Part shown: one piece after another, positions 23,073 to 31,924 of the stretch
How positions within the stretch are numbered: position 1 is the stretch's first letter
How the letters are laid out: each line of letters begins with the position of its first letter
NCBI RefSeq assembly: GCF_002259755.1
Contig: NZ_MWWY01000003.1
Coordinates: 1 to 35,290 of the forward strand
Direction of reading: 5' to 3'
Length of the DNA stretch: 35,290 bases
Source: Bifidobacterium hapali
Lineage (GTDB): Bacteria > Actinomycetota > Actinomycetes > Actinomycetales > Bifidobacteriaceae
Made by a program: the position numbers and the translations under genes
Notes under the pieces: model-generated
Told to the model about the DNA's origin: nothing
Databases searched by the model: none
Seen by the model: the letters and a program-made list of their open reading frames with translations, nothing else

Positions 23073-26000
23073 GTGCCCAGTGTGAATCATGAGGGCTTTG
23101 GCGAAGCCGAAGCCACAGACCAGTATGCGTTGACGCCGCAAGTGTCATCCCAATCCGCTGACATTCCAGCGAACCCAGCAAACGCACCCAGCGTATCCGC
23201 AACATCCAATCCGACCCCGCGTCGCCGTCGTGGCGGTCGTCGCGTGGTGCGTGGTGCGGGAGCGGCCGGCGCCGCGCTCGAATTAACCGTGCAGGAACAT
23301 GCTGCACCGTTGTTTGAAGAGCCGCGTGTCGCCGATATCGTGGCTGCTGAAGCCGCGTCGAAATCCGCACATACAACGCGTGAAAACGCAAACGCTGACG
23401 TAGATGACGACGAGCCGATCTCACGTCGCTCATCTCGTCGTCGCCCGATCGCTGACCGTCACGATGCGAGTAGCGCCAGCGAAACTGCCGATCGTGACGA
23501 CGAAGAGCGCACGTCGCGTCGTGTTCGTTCGCGTCGTCGCTCGTCGTTTGATGATGAGTATGACAATGAGCCAACCGGCCGACGCCGCGCGTCAATCTCA
23601 GATTATGAGCCGTTTGCTACGCATGATGATCGTGATGACGATGATCGTCTGTCGCGTCGCCGCCGTACGCGCAGTGTAAACGAAGTCGACAGCAATCGTG
23701 CGCGCAACGTAATTGATTCGCTGCCGATCGAACCGTCGTCGCGTAGCAGTCGTCCGATGACGTCGCTGCTGTTTCAGGAGCCGGTATTGCCGACGTCCGA
23801 CAGTCGAACCAATCGTCGCAATGATGATCGTTTGGAAGATACCGATACCGATGATGAGATGCGCGATATTGAGCCGACTCGTTCGTCGCGTCGTTCGCGT
23901 CGCCGTCGCTCCACGAGCACTGATCTGGTAGTGGTCAGCCCGGACGAGCAGGATGAGCAGCAGGATGAGCAGGCCGAACCGTCCAAACGATCTAAGTCCA
24001 AGGCTTTCGCGTCTGACCGCAGTGCTGTTGAGCCTGATGACGCACAGTCTGATGACACGCAGCCCGACGACACGTCCACGTCCACCCGTTCACGGCGTTC
24101 TCGTCGCCTCAATGCGCAGGAGCGTCGTGCGGCTGCCGAAGTTGAGCAGATTGAAGAAGACCTTGAATTTGACGACATCACGTATGCGCCGATTACTGAA
24201 GAAGATTTGAGCGAAGGACCGACGCGTTCGCGCCGTCGTCGTCGCCGTGGCAGCCGTGACAATGCGGCGGATGCGCAGTCGCGTGAGGATCGCGCGCAGT
24301 CGTCGATGCAGTCGGTACAGCCGATGCAAGATATTCAGCCCGATGACGAAGCCGCTGCGGTTGTCGACGAACTCGATGCAGACGCTGCTGACGACTCGCT
24401 GCGCCGCCACCGCATGGACGAGGACGGTGATGAGTCGACGGTCACCCGTCGCCGTCGTCGCCGTCGCGCCAAGTCGGCTGATGAGGCGATGGAAGACCTG
24501 TCGCCGCGTCGCTCGCGCAAGCAGCAGTACATTGACGAAATCACGGATATTGAGGGTTCCACGCGTCTCGAGGCGAAGAAACAGCGCCGCCGTGACAATC
24601 GCCGTGAACGCTCACGTCAGTCCACGATTCTCGAACAGGATTTCCTCGCGCGTCGCGAGAACGTCGAGCGTCTCATGGTTGTGCGCGAACGCGGCCGTCA
24701 CACGCAGATTTCTGTGATTGAAGACAATGTGCTTGTCGAACATTACGTGTCTGATATTCAGGAAGTTGCGACGGTCGGCAACGTGTATCTCGGTCGTGTT
24801 CAGAACGTGCTTCCGAGCATGGAAGCTGCGTTTGTGGACATCGGTCAGGCGCGTAACGGCGTGCTGTACGCAGGCGAAGTCAACTGGGATGCGGCTCAGC
24901 TCGACGGGCAACCGCGGCGTATTGAGCTCGCGTTTAAGTCGGGTGATCCGGTGCTCGTGCAGGTGACGAAGGACCCGATCGGTCACAAGGGCGCACGCTT
25001 GACGAGTCAGGTTACGCTGGCTGGTCGTTTCCTTGTCCTCGTGCCGTCCGGCGGTATGACTGGCGTGAGCCGCAAGCTGAGCGATCGTGAGCGTTCACGG
25101 CTCAAGACTATCGTCTCGAAGATCGCACCGAAAGATATGGGCGTGATTATTCGCACGGCTGCCGAGGGTGCGTCTGAAGAGGCGATTGTCAAGGATTTGG
25201 AGAGTTTGGTACGTCAGTGGGAGCGCATTACTGCCAAGCGTGACGAGTTCCTGCATGGTCGCCGCCCCAAGCTCTTGCAAGGCGAGCCGGATGTGGCAAT
25301 TCGCGTTGTGCGTGACATTTTCAACGATGATTTCCAGCAGATGATCGTTGAAGGCGACAAAGTCTACGAACGTATCGAAGAGTACCTTGAGTCGATGGCC
25401 CCCGATCTGCGTAGCAAGCTCGTCAAGTGGGACCCGGCCGAGCATGAAGGCAAGGACGTGTTCGATCGTTGGCAGATTGACTCGCAACTGCGCAAGGGCA
25501 TGGAACGGCAAGTGTACTTGCCGTCCGGCGGTTCGATTGTGATCGATCGCACCGAAGCTATGACGACGATCGACGTGAACACGGGTCGTTTTATCGGTCG
25601 CGGCAAGTCGCTCGAAGAGACGGTAACTCGTTGCAATCTCGAAGCGGCTGAAGAGATCGCGCGCCAGCTGCGGCTGCGCGATATCGGCGGCATGGTGATG
25701 ATCGACTTCGTGGACATGGTGATGCCCGCGAACCGTGATCTCGTGTTGCGTCGACTGATCGAATGCTTGGCTCGCGACCGCACGAAGCATCAGATTGCGG
25801 AAGTCACGTCGCTCGGCCTCGTGCAGATGACACGCAAGCGCATCGGCCAAGGTCTGGTGGAAGCGTTCTCTGAGGAATGCCCGACCTGCAAGGGCCGTGG
25901 CTTCATCTTGCATGATGAGCCGACCGTGAACGCTGACTACGACGACCCGTACGCGTTGAAGGGTGGTGACCCGTTCATCAAGACCAACAAGCACGGTCGT

Positions 26001-26099
26001 GGCACCGACGTGCAGGTTCCGCAAGGTTCCTCGCCGGACGTCAAGGCCAAACTCGCGGCGATCGCCGCCGCAGCAGTCGCCGCGAACAGCGCAGACTGA
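23073..26099 (+). CDS. rne: Ribonuclease E/G with long disordered N-terminal extension
   Basis: This 1008-residue endoribonuclease would process and decay RNA. The first ~510 residues are low-complexity, rich in Arg, Ser, Asp and Glu, with repeated SRRSSRRR / RRRRRG and acidic DDDE clusters. They are probably disordered and able to bind RNA or partners. The catalytic half starts near residue 511: an S1-like domain around 560-640 (GNVYLGRVQNVLPSMEAAFVDIG), the DNase I-like part with TIDVNTGRF near 830 and GGMVMIDFVDM near 875 (the two expected catalytic Asp), and the zinc-link CPTCKGRG near 936. Start is GTG at 23073 with GAGGAG upstream. The extension is N-terminal, as in actinobacterial RNase E, rather than C-terminal as in enterobacteria. 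Confidence 0.95.
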   Translation: MPSVNHEGFGEAEATDQYALTPQVSSQSADIPANPANAPSVSATSNPTPRRRRGGRRVVRGAGAAGAALELTVQEHAAPLFEEPRVADIVAAEAASKSAHTTRENANADVDDDEPISRRSSRRRPIADRHDASSASETADRDDEERTSRRVRSRRRSSFDDEYDNEPTGRRRASISDYEPFATHDDRDDDDRLSRRRRTRSVNEVDSNRARNVIDSLPIEPSSRSSRPMTSLLFQEPVLPTSDSRTNRRNDDRLEDTDTDDEMRDIEPTRSSRRSRRRRSTSTDLVVVSPDEQDEQQDEQAEPSKRSKSKAFASDRSAVEPDDAQSDDTQPDDTSTSTRSRRSRRLNAQERRAAAEVEQIEEDLEFDDITYAPITEEDLSEGPTRSRRRRRRGSRDNAADAQSREDRAQSSMQSVQPMQDIQPDDEAAAVVDELDADAADDSLRRHRMDEDGDESTVTRRRRRRRAKSADEAMEDLSPRRSRKQQYIDEITDIEGSTRLEAKKQRRRDNRRERSRQSTILEQDFLARRENVERLMVVRERGRHTQISVIEDNVLVEHYVSDIQEVATVGNVYLGRVQNVLPSMEAAFVDIGQARNGVLYAGEVNWDAAQLDGQPRRIELAFKSGDPVLVQVTKDPIGHKGARLTSQVTLAGRFLVLVPSGGMTGVSRKLSDRERSRLKTIVSKIAPKDMGVIIRTAAEGASEEAIVKDLESLVRQWERITAKRDEFLHGRRPKLLQGEPDVAIRVVRDIFNDDFQQMIVEGDKVYERIEEYLESMAPDLRSKLVKWDPAEHEGKDVFDRWQIDSQLRKGMERQVYLPSGGSIVIDRTEAMTTIDVNTGRFIGRGKSLEETVTRCNLEAAEEIARQLRLRDIGGMVMIDFVDMVMPANRDLVLRRLIECLARDRTKHQIAEVTSLGLVQMTRKRIGQGLVEAFSEECPTCKGRGFILHDEPTVNADYDDPYALKGGDPFIKTNKHGRGTDVQVPQGSSPDVKAKLAAIAAAAVAANSAD

Positions 26100-26145
26100 G
26101 TCGCAGACTGACGGTGTGTCGAACTTGACACGCCAAGAATTCAAC

Positions 26146-26174
26146 TTGCGTTAGTACACGGGTCGGTGTAAGTT
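26146..26174 (+). promoter_or_regulatory. Candidate rplU-rpmA promoter
   Basis: TTGCGT (26146-26151), a 17-bp spacer and TAAGTT (26169-26174) precede rplU by about 75 bp. The leader contains GACAGTCGGTGTC-type complementary words and could fold, but no known L21 leader motif is recognised. Confidence 0.45.
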
Positions 26175-26250
26175 AGACAGTCGGTGTCTGACCAGCGGCT
26201 TGCGTGCGTCAGGCAAGTAGCTTTATAACACCATAGCAAGGAAACAGAGC

Positions 26251-26559
26251 ATGTACGCGATTGTGAAGGCCGGTGGCCATCAGGAAAAGGTCGAGGTCGG
26301 TGACGTGATCCTCGTGAACCGTCTCGACGCCAAGAAGGGCGATACCGTGGAGTTCCCGGTTGCCCTCGTTGTCGACGGTGCCAAGGTCACCCTGGCTGCC
26401 GCTGATCTGGCAAAGATGTCCGTCAAGGCTGAGGTCGTTGACGATGAGGCCAAGGGCCCCAAGATCAACATCATGAAGTACAAGAACAAGACCGGCGTTA
26501 CCCGTCGTAAGGGTCACCGCCAGAAGCTGACCATCGTCAAGATCACGGCGATTGCCTGA
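26251..26559 (+). CDS. rplU: 50S ribosomal protein L21
   Basis: The 102-residue protein is full length for bL21 and binds 23S rRNA in the large subunit. It begins [18 protein letters not shown] and ends with the usual basic [28 protein letters not shown] precedes the ATG. rpmA follows after 41 bp with its own ribosome-binding site, and the pair forms the standard rplU-rpmA operon. Confidence 0.98.
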   Translation: MYAIVKAGGHQEKVEVGDVILVNRLDAKKGDTVEFPVALVVDGAKVTLAAADLAKMSVKAEVVDDEAKGPKINIMKYKNKTGVTRRKGHRQKLTIVKITAIA

Positions 26560-26600
26560 CATCAGGCTTGGGCTTAGCTTAGGACCGAAAGGAACAGATC

Positions 26601-26852
26601 ATGGCACACAAGAAGGGCGCTTCCAGCTCGCGCAACGGTCGCGATTCTAACGCGCAATACCTCGGCGTGAAGAAGTTCGGCGGCGAAGCTGTCGTGGCTG
26701 GCAACATCATTATTCGTCAGCGCGGCACCAAGTTCCACGCAGGTGAGAATGTTGGTATGGGCAAGGACCACACCCTGTTCTCTCTGACTGCTGGCACCGT
26801 GAAGTTCGGCGTGCGCCGCGACCGCAAGGTCGTCGACGTGATCTCCGCCTGA
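26601..26852 (+). CDS. rpmA: 50S ribosomal protein L27
   Basis: The 83-residue bL27 protein reaches the peptidyl-transferase centre with its N-terminus. It begins [19 protein letters not shown] and holds [24 protein letters not shown] and GKDHTLFSL. The N-terminus starts directly at the functional sequence, so no Prp-type cleavage extension is present. AAAGGAA precedes the start. A clear terminator follows at 26879. Confidence 0.98.
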   Translation: MAHKKGASSSRNGRDSNAQYLGVKKFGGEAVVAGNIIIRQRGTKFHAGENVGMGKDHTLFSLTAGTVKFGVRRDRKVVDVISA

Positions 26853-26878
26853 GACACGCGTATCGAGTAGTAAGCGAT

Positions 26879-26910
26879 AAGCCGCGCCCCACATAGGACG
26901 CGGCTTTTCT
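26879..26910 (+). terminator. Terminator of rplU-rpmA
   Basis: AAGCCGCG and CGCGGCTT form an 8-bp stem with a 12-nt loop, followed by TTCTGTATTTT. It starts 27 bp after the rpmA stop. Confidence 0.85.
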
Positions 26911-26995
26911 GTATTTTCCCTAAACTCACACGATTTACCAGACATTCTCGTTACACGCAGCTGCGATCTTCCAATATTGCAGATATATGTGCAGC

Positions 26996-27078
26996 TGTGT
27001 TGTGGGGTATACATTGCTCGACCGTATGACTTGGCCGAGCGGCCCGGAGTGTGTCGAGCAATGCATACCCACAACACA
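26996..27078 (+). repeat. Long inverted repeat in the obg leader
   Basis: Positions 26996-27021 and 27054-27078 are inverted copies of about 25 bp with one mismatch and one inserted base, around a 32-bp centre that has its own small GC-rich stem (GGCC-type). It lies between the rpmA terminator and the obg start, so it should form a large hairpin in the obg leader or a cruciform. A possible obg promoter (TTACAC then AATATT, about 16 bp apart, near 26951-26978) lies just upstream. Confidence 0.7.
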
Positions 27079-27126
27079 GCGTCAAAGGGTATGCGACAAA
27101 GCAATACCAGACGAAAAGGGTCAACC

Positions 27127-28803
27127 ATGAGTGATTTTGTCGATCGCGTCACTGTCCATGTCAAGGGTGGCGACGGCGGTAACGGTTCCGCCGGTATTCG
27201 ACGCGAGAAATATAAGCCACTTGCCGGCCCGAATGGCGGCAATGGTGGCGACGGCGGGTCGGTTATTTTTGAAGCGTCGCGCAACGCAAACAGTCTGCTC
27301 GACTACCGGTTCGTGCCGCATCGCGCGGCCGGCAACGGCACGATGGGTCTTGGCGACACGAAAGACGGTTCCAAAGGTGCCGATCTTATTCTGCCTGTTC
27401 CCGTTGGCACGGTGATTTTCGAGGCAAAGGGCGCGCAGGGACAGTCGAAGCGATCCGGTAAGCAGCTCGCCGATCTGCGTCACGAAGGCGACCGTTTCGT
27501 CGCCGCATACGGTGGTGCGGGCGGTCTTGGCAACGCGGCACTGGCGAATCGTACGCGTCGCGCGCCAGGTTTTGCACTGCTCGGCGAGTTAGGTGAGGAA
27601 CGTGACGTGATCCTCGAATTGAAGTCGATCGCCGACGTTGCGTTGGTTGGTTTCCCGTCTGCCGGCAAGTCGAGTCTGATCGCTGCGATGAGCTCAGCTA
27701 AGCCGAAAATCGCAGATTATCCGTTCACTACGCTCGTACCGAATCTCGGTGTCGTGATGGCTGGTGACGCGCGTTACACGATCGCCGACGTGCCAGGACT
27801 GATTCCGGGCGCATCCCAAGGCAAGGGCCTCGGACTTGAGTTCTTGCGTCATATTGAGCGCACCGAAATCATCGCGCACGTCATCGATTGCGCAACGCTC
27901 GAACCAGATCGCGATCCGATGGGCGACTATCGTGCGCTCGAACATGAGCTGGCCGAGTATGCGGAAAAGCTCGACCTGCCGCTCGGTGCGATTCCGATTC
28001 CAGATCGTCCGCGCATCATCATTCTCAACAAAATCGACGTGCCAGAAGCCAAGGAACTCGCTGATTTCGTGCGTCCAGATTTCGAAAAGCTCGGTCTGAA
28101 AGTCTTCGAAATTTCCACCGCGTCGCACGCTGGACTCAAAGAACTCAACTTCGCACTGGCCGCAATGGTCGCCGACATGCGCGCCGAAGTTGCCAAGCGT
28201 GAGGAAGCCGAAGAGCAGGCGCGCGTGGTCATCAAGCCGCTTGAGCAGAATGCTCGTCGCCGTCGTCGCGCGGATGAAGGCGGCAGTGCGCTCGACTTTA
28301 GTGTGGAGCGTCGCGAAAATGCGGATGGCAGCGAATTCTGGTTTGAAGTGCGCGGTACTAAGCCGGAGCGTTGGGTGATGCAGACCAACTTCGACAACGA
28401 TGAAGCCGTGGGCTATCTCGCTGATCGTCTCGCTAAGCTGGGCGTGGAAGATGAGCTGCGTCGGCTGGGTGCGCGTCCGGGTGACGAAGTGCGCATCGGA
28501 CGCGGTGCTGCGGCCGTTGAGTTCGATTGGGATCCGACGATTTCGGCCGGTGCGGAAATGCTCGACGGTACTCAGTTGGGTGCGCGCGGCAAAGATTTGC
28601 GACTCGAACCGGAACAGCCAGGAGGTCGCCGCCGTACGAATACGGAACGTCGTCGTCAATATCACGAGATGATGGACGCGCGCGCCGCCGTACGTGAAGC
28701 GATGGCTGCAGAACGCGAGGCTGGTCACTGGGCTGACCCGTCTGTCAACGATGATCGTCACGATGAGACGAGCCTGTTCGGTCGCGGCGAGGACGAACAG
28801 TAA
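27127..28803 (+). CDS. obg: GTPase Obg (CgtA/ObgE)
   Basis: This 558-residue GTPase is involved in late 50S assembly and stress control. The N-terminal Obg domain (about 1-158) has the glycine-rich loops [14 protein letters not shown] and [13 protein letters not shown]. The G domain follows with GFPSAGKSS near 175 (G1), the [10 protein letters not shown] switch, [10 protein letters not shown] near 220 (G3) and LNKID near 300 (G4). After it come an OCT domain (about 395-480) and a charged tail rich in Arg and Glu typical of actinobacterial forms. ATG 27127 is preferred to upstream starts because AAAAGGG precedes it and the family N-terminus begins there; the longer frame runs through the leader hairpin. 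Confidence 0.97.
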   Translation: MSDFVDRVTVHVKGGDGGNGSAGIRREKYKPLAGPNGGNGGDGGSVIFEASRNANSLLDYRFVPHRAAGNGTMGLGDTKDGSKGADLILPVPVGTVIFEAKGAQGQSKRSGKQLADLRHEGDRFVAAYGGAGGLGNAALANRTRRAPGFALLGELGEERDVILELKSIADVALVGFPSAGKSSLIAAMSSAKPKIADYPFTTLVPNLGVVMAGDARYTIADVPGLIPGASQGKGLGLEFLRHIERTEIIAHVIDCATLEPDRDPMGDYRALEHELAEYAEKLDLPLGAIPIPDRPRIIILNKIDVPEAKELADFVRPDFEKLGLKVFEISTASHAGLKELNFALAAMVADMRAEVAKREEAEEQARVVIKPLEQNARRRRRADEGGSALDFSVERRENADGSEFWFEVRGTKPERWVMQTNFDNDEAVGYLADRLAKLGVEDELRRLGARPGDEVRIGRGAAAVEFDWDPTISAGAEMLDGTQLGARGKDLRLEPEQPGGRRRTNTERRRQYHEMMDARAAVREAMAAEREAGHWADPSVNDDRHDETSLFGRGEDEQ

Positions 28804-28891
28804 TCGACGTGGGCTATGTCTCAGCAGGTGCGCTGGCGTAAAGTTATACGTGCATCCAGAAGGGATTGCAAGAAACTCAAAGGGGTTGCGC

Positions 28892-30019
28892 ATGCTCACG
28901 GAAGCTCAAGTGCGGCAAGCGGTTGCCGGCGCGCGGACTGTCGTCGTCAAAGTTGGCTCGAGCTCGCTTACTAAGCCGTCCGGTCACTTAGATGCGGACC
29001 GGCTGAGTGCGCTCGTCGCCGCGCTATCGGCTGCCGTTGAGCAAGGTGCGCGCGTCGTGCTCGTCTCGTCGGGCGCAATCGCAGCCGGATTCGGTCCTCT
29101 CGGTTTCGTGTCGCGACCAACGGATGTGGCTACCCAGCAGGCGACCGCAGCAGTCGGTCAAGGACTGCTGATGGCACAGTATGAGGCCGCGTTCGGCCGG
29201 TTCGGCGTGCGCGTCGGTCAGATTCTGATCACAGCGGAAGATACGATTCGTGCCGCGCAGTATCGCAACGTGCAACGCACGCTCGGCAGACTGCTCGACC
29301 TCGGTGTCGTGCCGATTGTCAACGAAAACGATTCGCTGGCCAGTAACGAAATTCGATTTGGTGACAATGATCGACTTTCCGCGTTGGTGGCAAATCTTGT
29401 GCGTGCGGATGCGCTCGTGTTATTGACAGACGTAGACGCGCTGTATACAGCGCCGCCGTCCGAACCCGGTGCGCGGCGTATTTCGTTTGTGCCCGACGTG
29501 GTGGAAGCGCTCGGCGATGTGACCGTGACAGGGCCGACATCCGGCGTGGGCACGGGTGGTATGGTGACCAAGCTTGAGGCGGCGCGCGTGGCTGCGGTTT
29601 CAGGGATTGCGGCCGTGCTTACCTGTGCGTCGAACGCTGGGCCTGCGCTGATGGGCGACCCGGTGGGGACGGCGTTCGCGCCGGTCAAGCAACGCGGTTC
29701 GTCGCGCCGACTCTGGATTGGATTCGCGGCAAATCCGCGTGGCACGCTTGTGGCTGACGCGGGTGCGGCGACTGCTGTGCGCGGCGGACGGGCGAGTCTG
29801 CTGTCGGCGGGCGTGCTTGAGGTACGCGGTGAGTTTTCGGCCGGTGACCCGGTATGGATCGATGACGAGTCCGGCACACATGTGGCGCGCGGCTTGGCTG
29901 GGTTTGATTCTGAAGAAATTCCGCAAATGCTCGGTCGCACCACCACGCAGCTCAAACGATTCCTTGGCGAAGAATACGCACACCCCCTAGTCCACCGTGA
30001 CAACCTAGTCCTCGTCTAA
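28892..30019 (+). CDS. proB: Glutamate 5-kinase
   Basis: This 375-residue enzyme phosphorylates glutamate in the first step of proline synthesis. The amino-acid kinase domain (about 1-260) has TVVVKVGSSSLT, VLVSSGAIAAGF, PIVNENDSLA and GTGGMVTKLEAA. A C-terminal PUA domain (about 280-365) starts GTLVADAGAATAVRGG, typical of ProB enzymes with proline control. The start ATG 28892 has AAAGGGG 5 bp upstream; the frame is open into the obg tail but that extension lacks family sequence. It is probably in one transcript with obg (88 bp gap). Confidence 0.96.
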   Translation: MLTEAQVRQAVAGARTVVVKVGSSSLTKPSGHLDADRLSALVAALSAAVEQGARVVLVSSGAIAAGFGPLGFVSRPTDVATQQATAAVGQGLLMAQYEAAFGRFGVRVGQILITAEDTIRAAQYRNVQRTLGRLLDLGVVPIVNENDSLASNEIRFGDNDRLSALVANLVRADALVLLTDVDALYTAPPSEPGARRISFVPDVVEALGDVTVTGPTSGVGTGGMVTKLEAARVAAVSGIAAVLTCASNAGPALMGDPVGTAFAPVKQRGSSRRLWIGFAANPRGTLVADAGAATAVRGGRASLLSAGVLEVRGEFSAGDPVWIDDESGTHVARGLAGFDSEEIPQMLGRTTTQLKRFLGEEYAHPLVHRDNLVLV

Positions 30020-30047
30020 TACATTCAGCGTCAAGGGAGCCAAGAAC

Positions 30048-30170
30048 CTAGCGGTCTGTCTCGCTAATAATTGAGGGCTTTATCTTCTGTCTCTCCCCCA
30101 GTCAGCTTCGTTGCCAGCCTCCTCGTCAGGGGGCCAATACCCCTCAGACAATTACGAGACAGACCACTAG
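30048..30170. repeat. Foldback of 123 bp after proB
   Basis: CTAG(C/T)GGTCTGTCTCG arms at 30048-30063 and 30155-30170 are inverted copies with one mismatch, separated by 91 bp. The centre holds a decayed CCCC-AGTC-GCTTCG-type repeat (30098-30135) seen in other forms at 22681 and 17499. It could act as the proB terminator or be a MITE-like remnant. Confidence 0.6.
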
Positions 30171-30251
30171 CGCTCTTATTGCGTGTTTGGCTGTCCTCAT
30201 CAGGGAGAACCGTGGCTGCAAGGCAGTCTGCTACCGTGATAAGTCCGTTAC

Positions 30252-30550
30252 TGTGACATTCCGGCGGATACCCTGACATCTTCCGCCGGAATGTCACAGA
30301 AATCGACCGGAAAGTGTGACATTGCGGCGGAAGATTCCACTTTGTCCGCCGAAATATCACATAATTACACCTAATTCTGTGATATTCCGGCGGAGATTAA
30401 CCTGACATCCGCCGGAATATCACGTTTTCAGGGCGTTTTTTGTGATATTTCGGCGGAACTCAGACAATCCTCCGCCGGAATATCACACTGGAAGGCTCAT
30501 ACGCGTGACCTTCCGGCGGAGATCCCTAGGCTGACCGCCGGAATATCACG
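30252..30550. repeat. Array of five 47-bp hairpins at an exact 63-bp period
   Basis: Units are 30252-30298, 30315-30361, 30378-30424, 30441-30487 and 30504-30550. Each is a 17-bp left arm (consensus TGTGATATTCCGGCGGA), a 13-bp variable loop and a 17-bp right arm (TCCGCCGGAATATCACA); 16-bp variable spacers join the units. All starts are 63 bp apart. Loops and spacers share no sequence, while arms are strongly kept and show some paired changes (C/G in unit 1 for T/A in units 3 and 4; C/G ends in unit 5). The interval 30171-30590 has no credible gene. It could be a BIME-like REP cluster or a phased protein-binding array. Confidence 0.9.
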
Positions 30551-30590
30551 CGGAGGTTTATCAGCGGTCAGTCCCAGCATTACAACCGCG

Positions 30591-31772
30591 CTACTGAATC
30601 GCGGCGACGAACGCGTCGAGCGACTCGTCACCTTGAATACGCACGCGCGACAATAGCGTCGGATCATCACCGATCTTTGCCCAGCCGTACGCCGTCGTAA
30701 ACGCAAGCGGTACGCCAGCTTCACGCACCGCAGTCTGCGCATCCGGCGTCGTATCACCAAACGGATACGCAAACGCTTGCAGTGAGCCAGTTACGAGCGC
30801 TGACTGTTTGAGATCAGCGACGATCTCATCCTTCGTCATCGCACTAATCCGCCCGCCGTGACCAACTGTACCGCCCGCGCGATGCATGTCATACGAATGA
30901 GACTCATATGCAAGATACGGTGACGCATACTGCTTCATCTTATTGAGCGCTTCGCTGTCTGCGCCGATAATAAACGACGTAACCGGCACACGATACTTGT
31001 TAATCAGCGGCTGACCGTACTGGAAAAATCGCGGCTCACCATCGTCGAAACTCAGCACAATACTGCGCGCAGGCAGACTGTGCGTACCGTCAATAAACGA
31101 GCGCACTTCAGCCCACGACGGGAAGTAAAAATTGTGCTCAGTAAGATACTGAAACTGCTGCTCAAGTGACGTGGTGGCGATGAAATTCGCGTTGAGATCG
31201 GCCGGTGGATTCGCAGGATCGTACACGTAGTGGTACATGAGTACGGGGATGCCGTCGATTTGCTTGTCCATTGACTCAACGACCTTGACCGTGCGTGTGG
31301 CGAAGGCGACGTGACCTTGCGAATCGCGCGCGGCGTAGCGAATCTCATAGTCGCCGGGCGTGGATGTGTCTACGGTGCCGCTGGTCGTAATATGCGGCGT
31401 GAGAACGCCGTCGGTAGATTCGATCGCGTGTGCGCCGCCTTCAACGTACTGCTCGCCTTTGAGCACGATCGTGGTCGGACTGCCGTTGACACCGATTGTG
31501 ATGTCGCCGGGGTCGAGCGCGGGAACGGTGTCGCGGTTGAGTGCAGCGTGCGTAGGGGTCGGCTGACTGTTCGCGTTGCTGCTCTGTCTCGTCGGGCGGA
31601 CGATCATGAGCGTTGCGATCACGAGCGAGAACGCAATGATAGCTGTGGCGACGAGCGACGCAACGTGGATTGTGCGACGTGCGGCAGGATTGTGGAATCT
31701 GCGGTATCGCTTGCGAGCATGCTGACCAGCTCTGGTATCGTGCCGATTTGGCTGATATTCAGGGGATTCCAT
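30591..31772 (-). CDS. Membrane-anchored polysaccharide deacetylase with Ig-like domain
   Basis: This 393-residue cell-surface protein is predicted to remove acetyl groups from a sugar polymer (peptidoglycan or cell-wall glycan). A basic cytoplasmic lead is followed by one hydrophobic helix (about 38-59), then a Ser/Thr/Pro/Gln linker. An Ig-like fold of the surface-protein type comes next (about 85-165, with [17 protein letters not shown] and [17 protein letters not shown]). The NodB deacetylase domain begins [10 protein letters not shown] near 174. It has [14 protein letters not shown] near 240 (Asp-Asp motif), [10 protein letters not shown] near 291 (metal His pair) and AFAYPFGD. No good ribosome-binding site is evident before the ATG: GGAAGG lies about 10 bp upstream. 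It is divergent from the aminotransferase gene. Confidence 0.85.
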   Translation of the reverse strand: MESPEYQPNRHDTRAGQHARKRYRRFHNPAARRTIHVASLVATAIIAFSLVIATLMIVRPTRQSSNANSQPTPTHAALNRDTVPALDPGDITIGVNGSPTTIVLKGEQYVEGGAHAIESTDGVLTPHITTSGTVDTSTPGDYEIRYAARDSQGHVAFATRTVKVVESMDKQIDGIPVLMYHYVYDPANPPADLNANFIATTSLEQQFQYLTEHNFYFPSWAEVRSFIDGTHSLPARSIVLSFDDGEPRFFQYGQPLINKYRVPVTSFIIGADSEALNKMKQYASPYLAYESHSYDMHRAGGTVGHGGRISAMTKDEIVADLKQSALVTGSLQAFAYPFGDTTPDAQTAVREAGVPLAFTTAYGWAKIGDDPTLLSRVRIQGDESLDAFVAAIQ

Positions 31773-31836
31773 TGTCCGACTGCCTTCCTTCTTCCTACTT
31801 CGGTATCCATTGCATCACATCGCGTGTCCAATCGTT

Positions 31837-31872
31837 CATATGGCAGCGCATATGGCAGCGCATATGGCAGTG
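31837..31872. repeat. Three tandem copies of a 12-bp repeat
   Basis: CATATGGCAGCG is repeated three times in a row (last copy ends GTG), in the 152-bp gap between the divergent deacetylase and aminotransferase genes. It may be an iterated regulator site, or a slippage tract. Confidence 0.75.
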
Positions 31873-31911
31873 CCTCGGCACGACACTCTTTCGAACATCG
31901 TGTTCTGGGGT

Positions 31912-31924
31912 TATCGTAGAAGCC
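31912..31924 (+). promoter_or_regulatory. Candidate -10 box, leaderless aminotransferase
   Basis: TATCGT (31912-31917) ends 7 bases before ATG 31925, as seen before argS and dapE. No strong ribosome-binding site is present. Confidence 0.35.

Noticed and set aside
22714..23595. Minus-strand 293-residue open frame opposite the rne start
   Set aside because: It is a shadow of the Arg/Asp codon pattern of rne; low-complexity His/Arg-rich product, no ribosome-binding site.
25095..26144. Minus-strand 349-residue open frame inside rne
   Set aside because: It is antisense to the conserved catalytic half of RNase E and shows no family features.
30252..30550. CRISPR array
   Set aside because: The regular spacing invites it, but each unit is a complete palindrome with a variable loop, the spacers are only 16 bp, and there are no cas genes.
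31670..31924. N-terminal extension of the aminotransferase
   Set aside because: The upstream residues come from the antisense of the deacetylase start and the 12-bp repeats; the family N-terminus begins at 31925.
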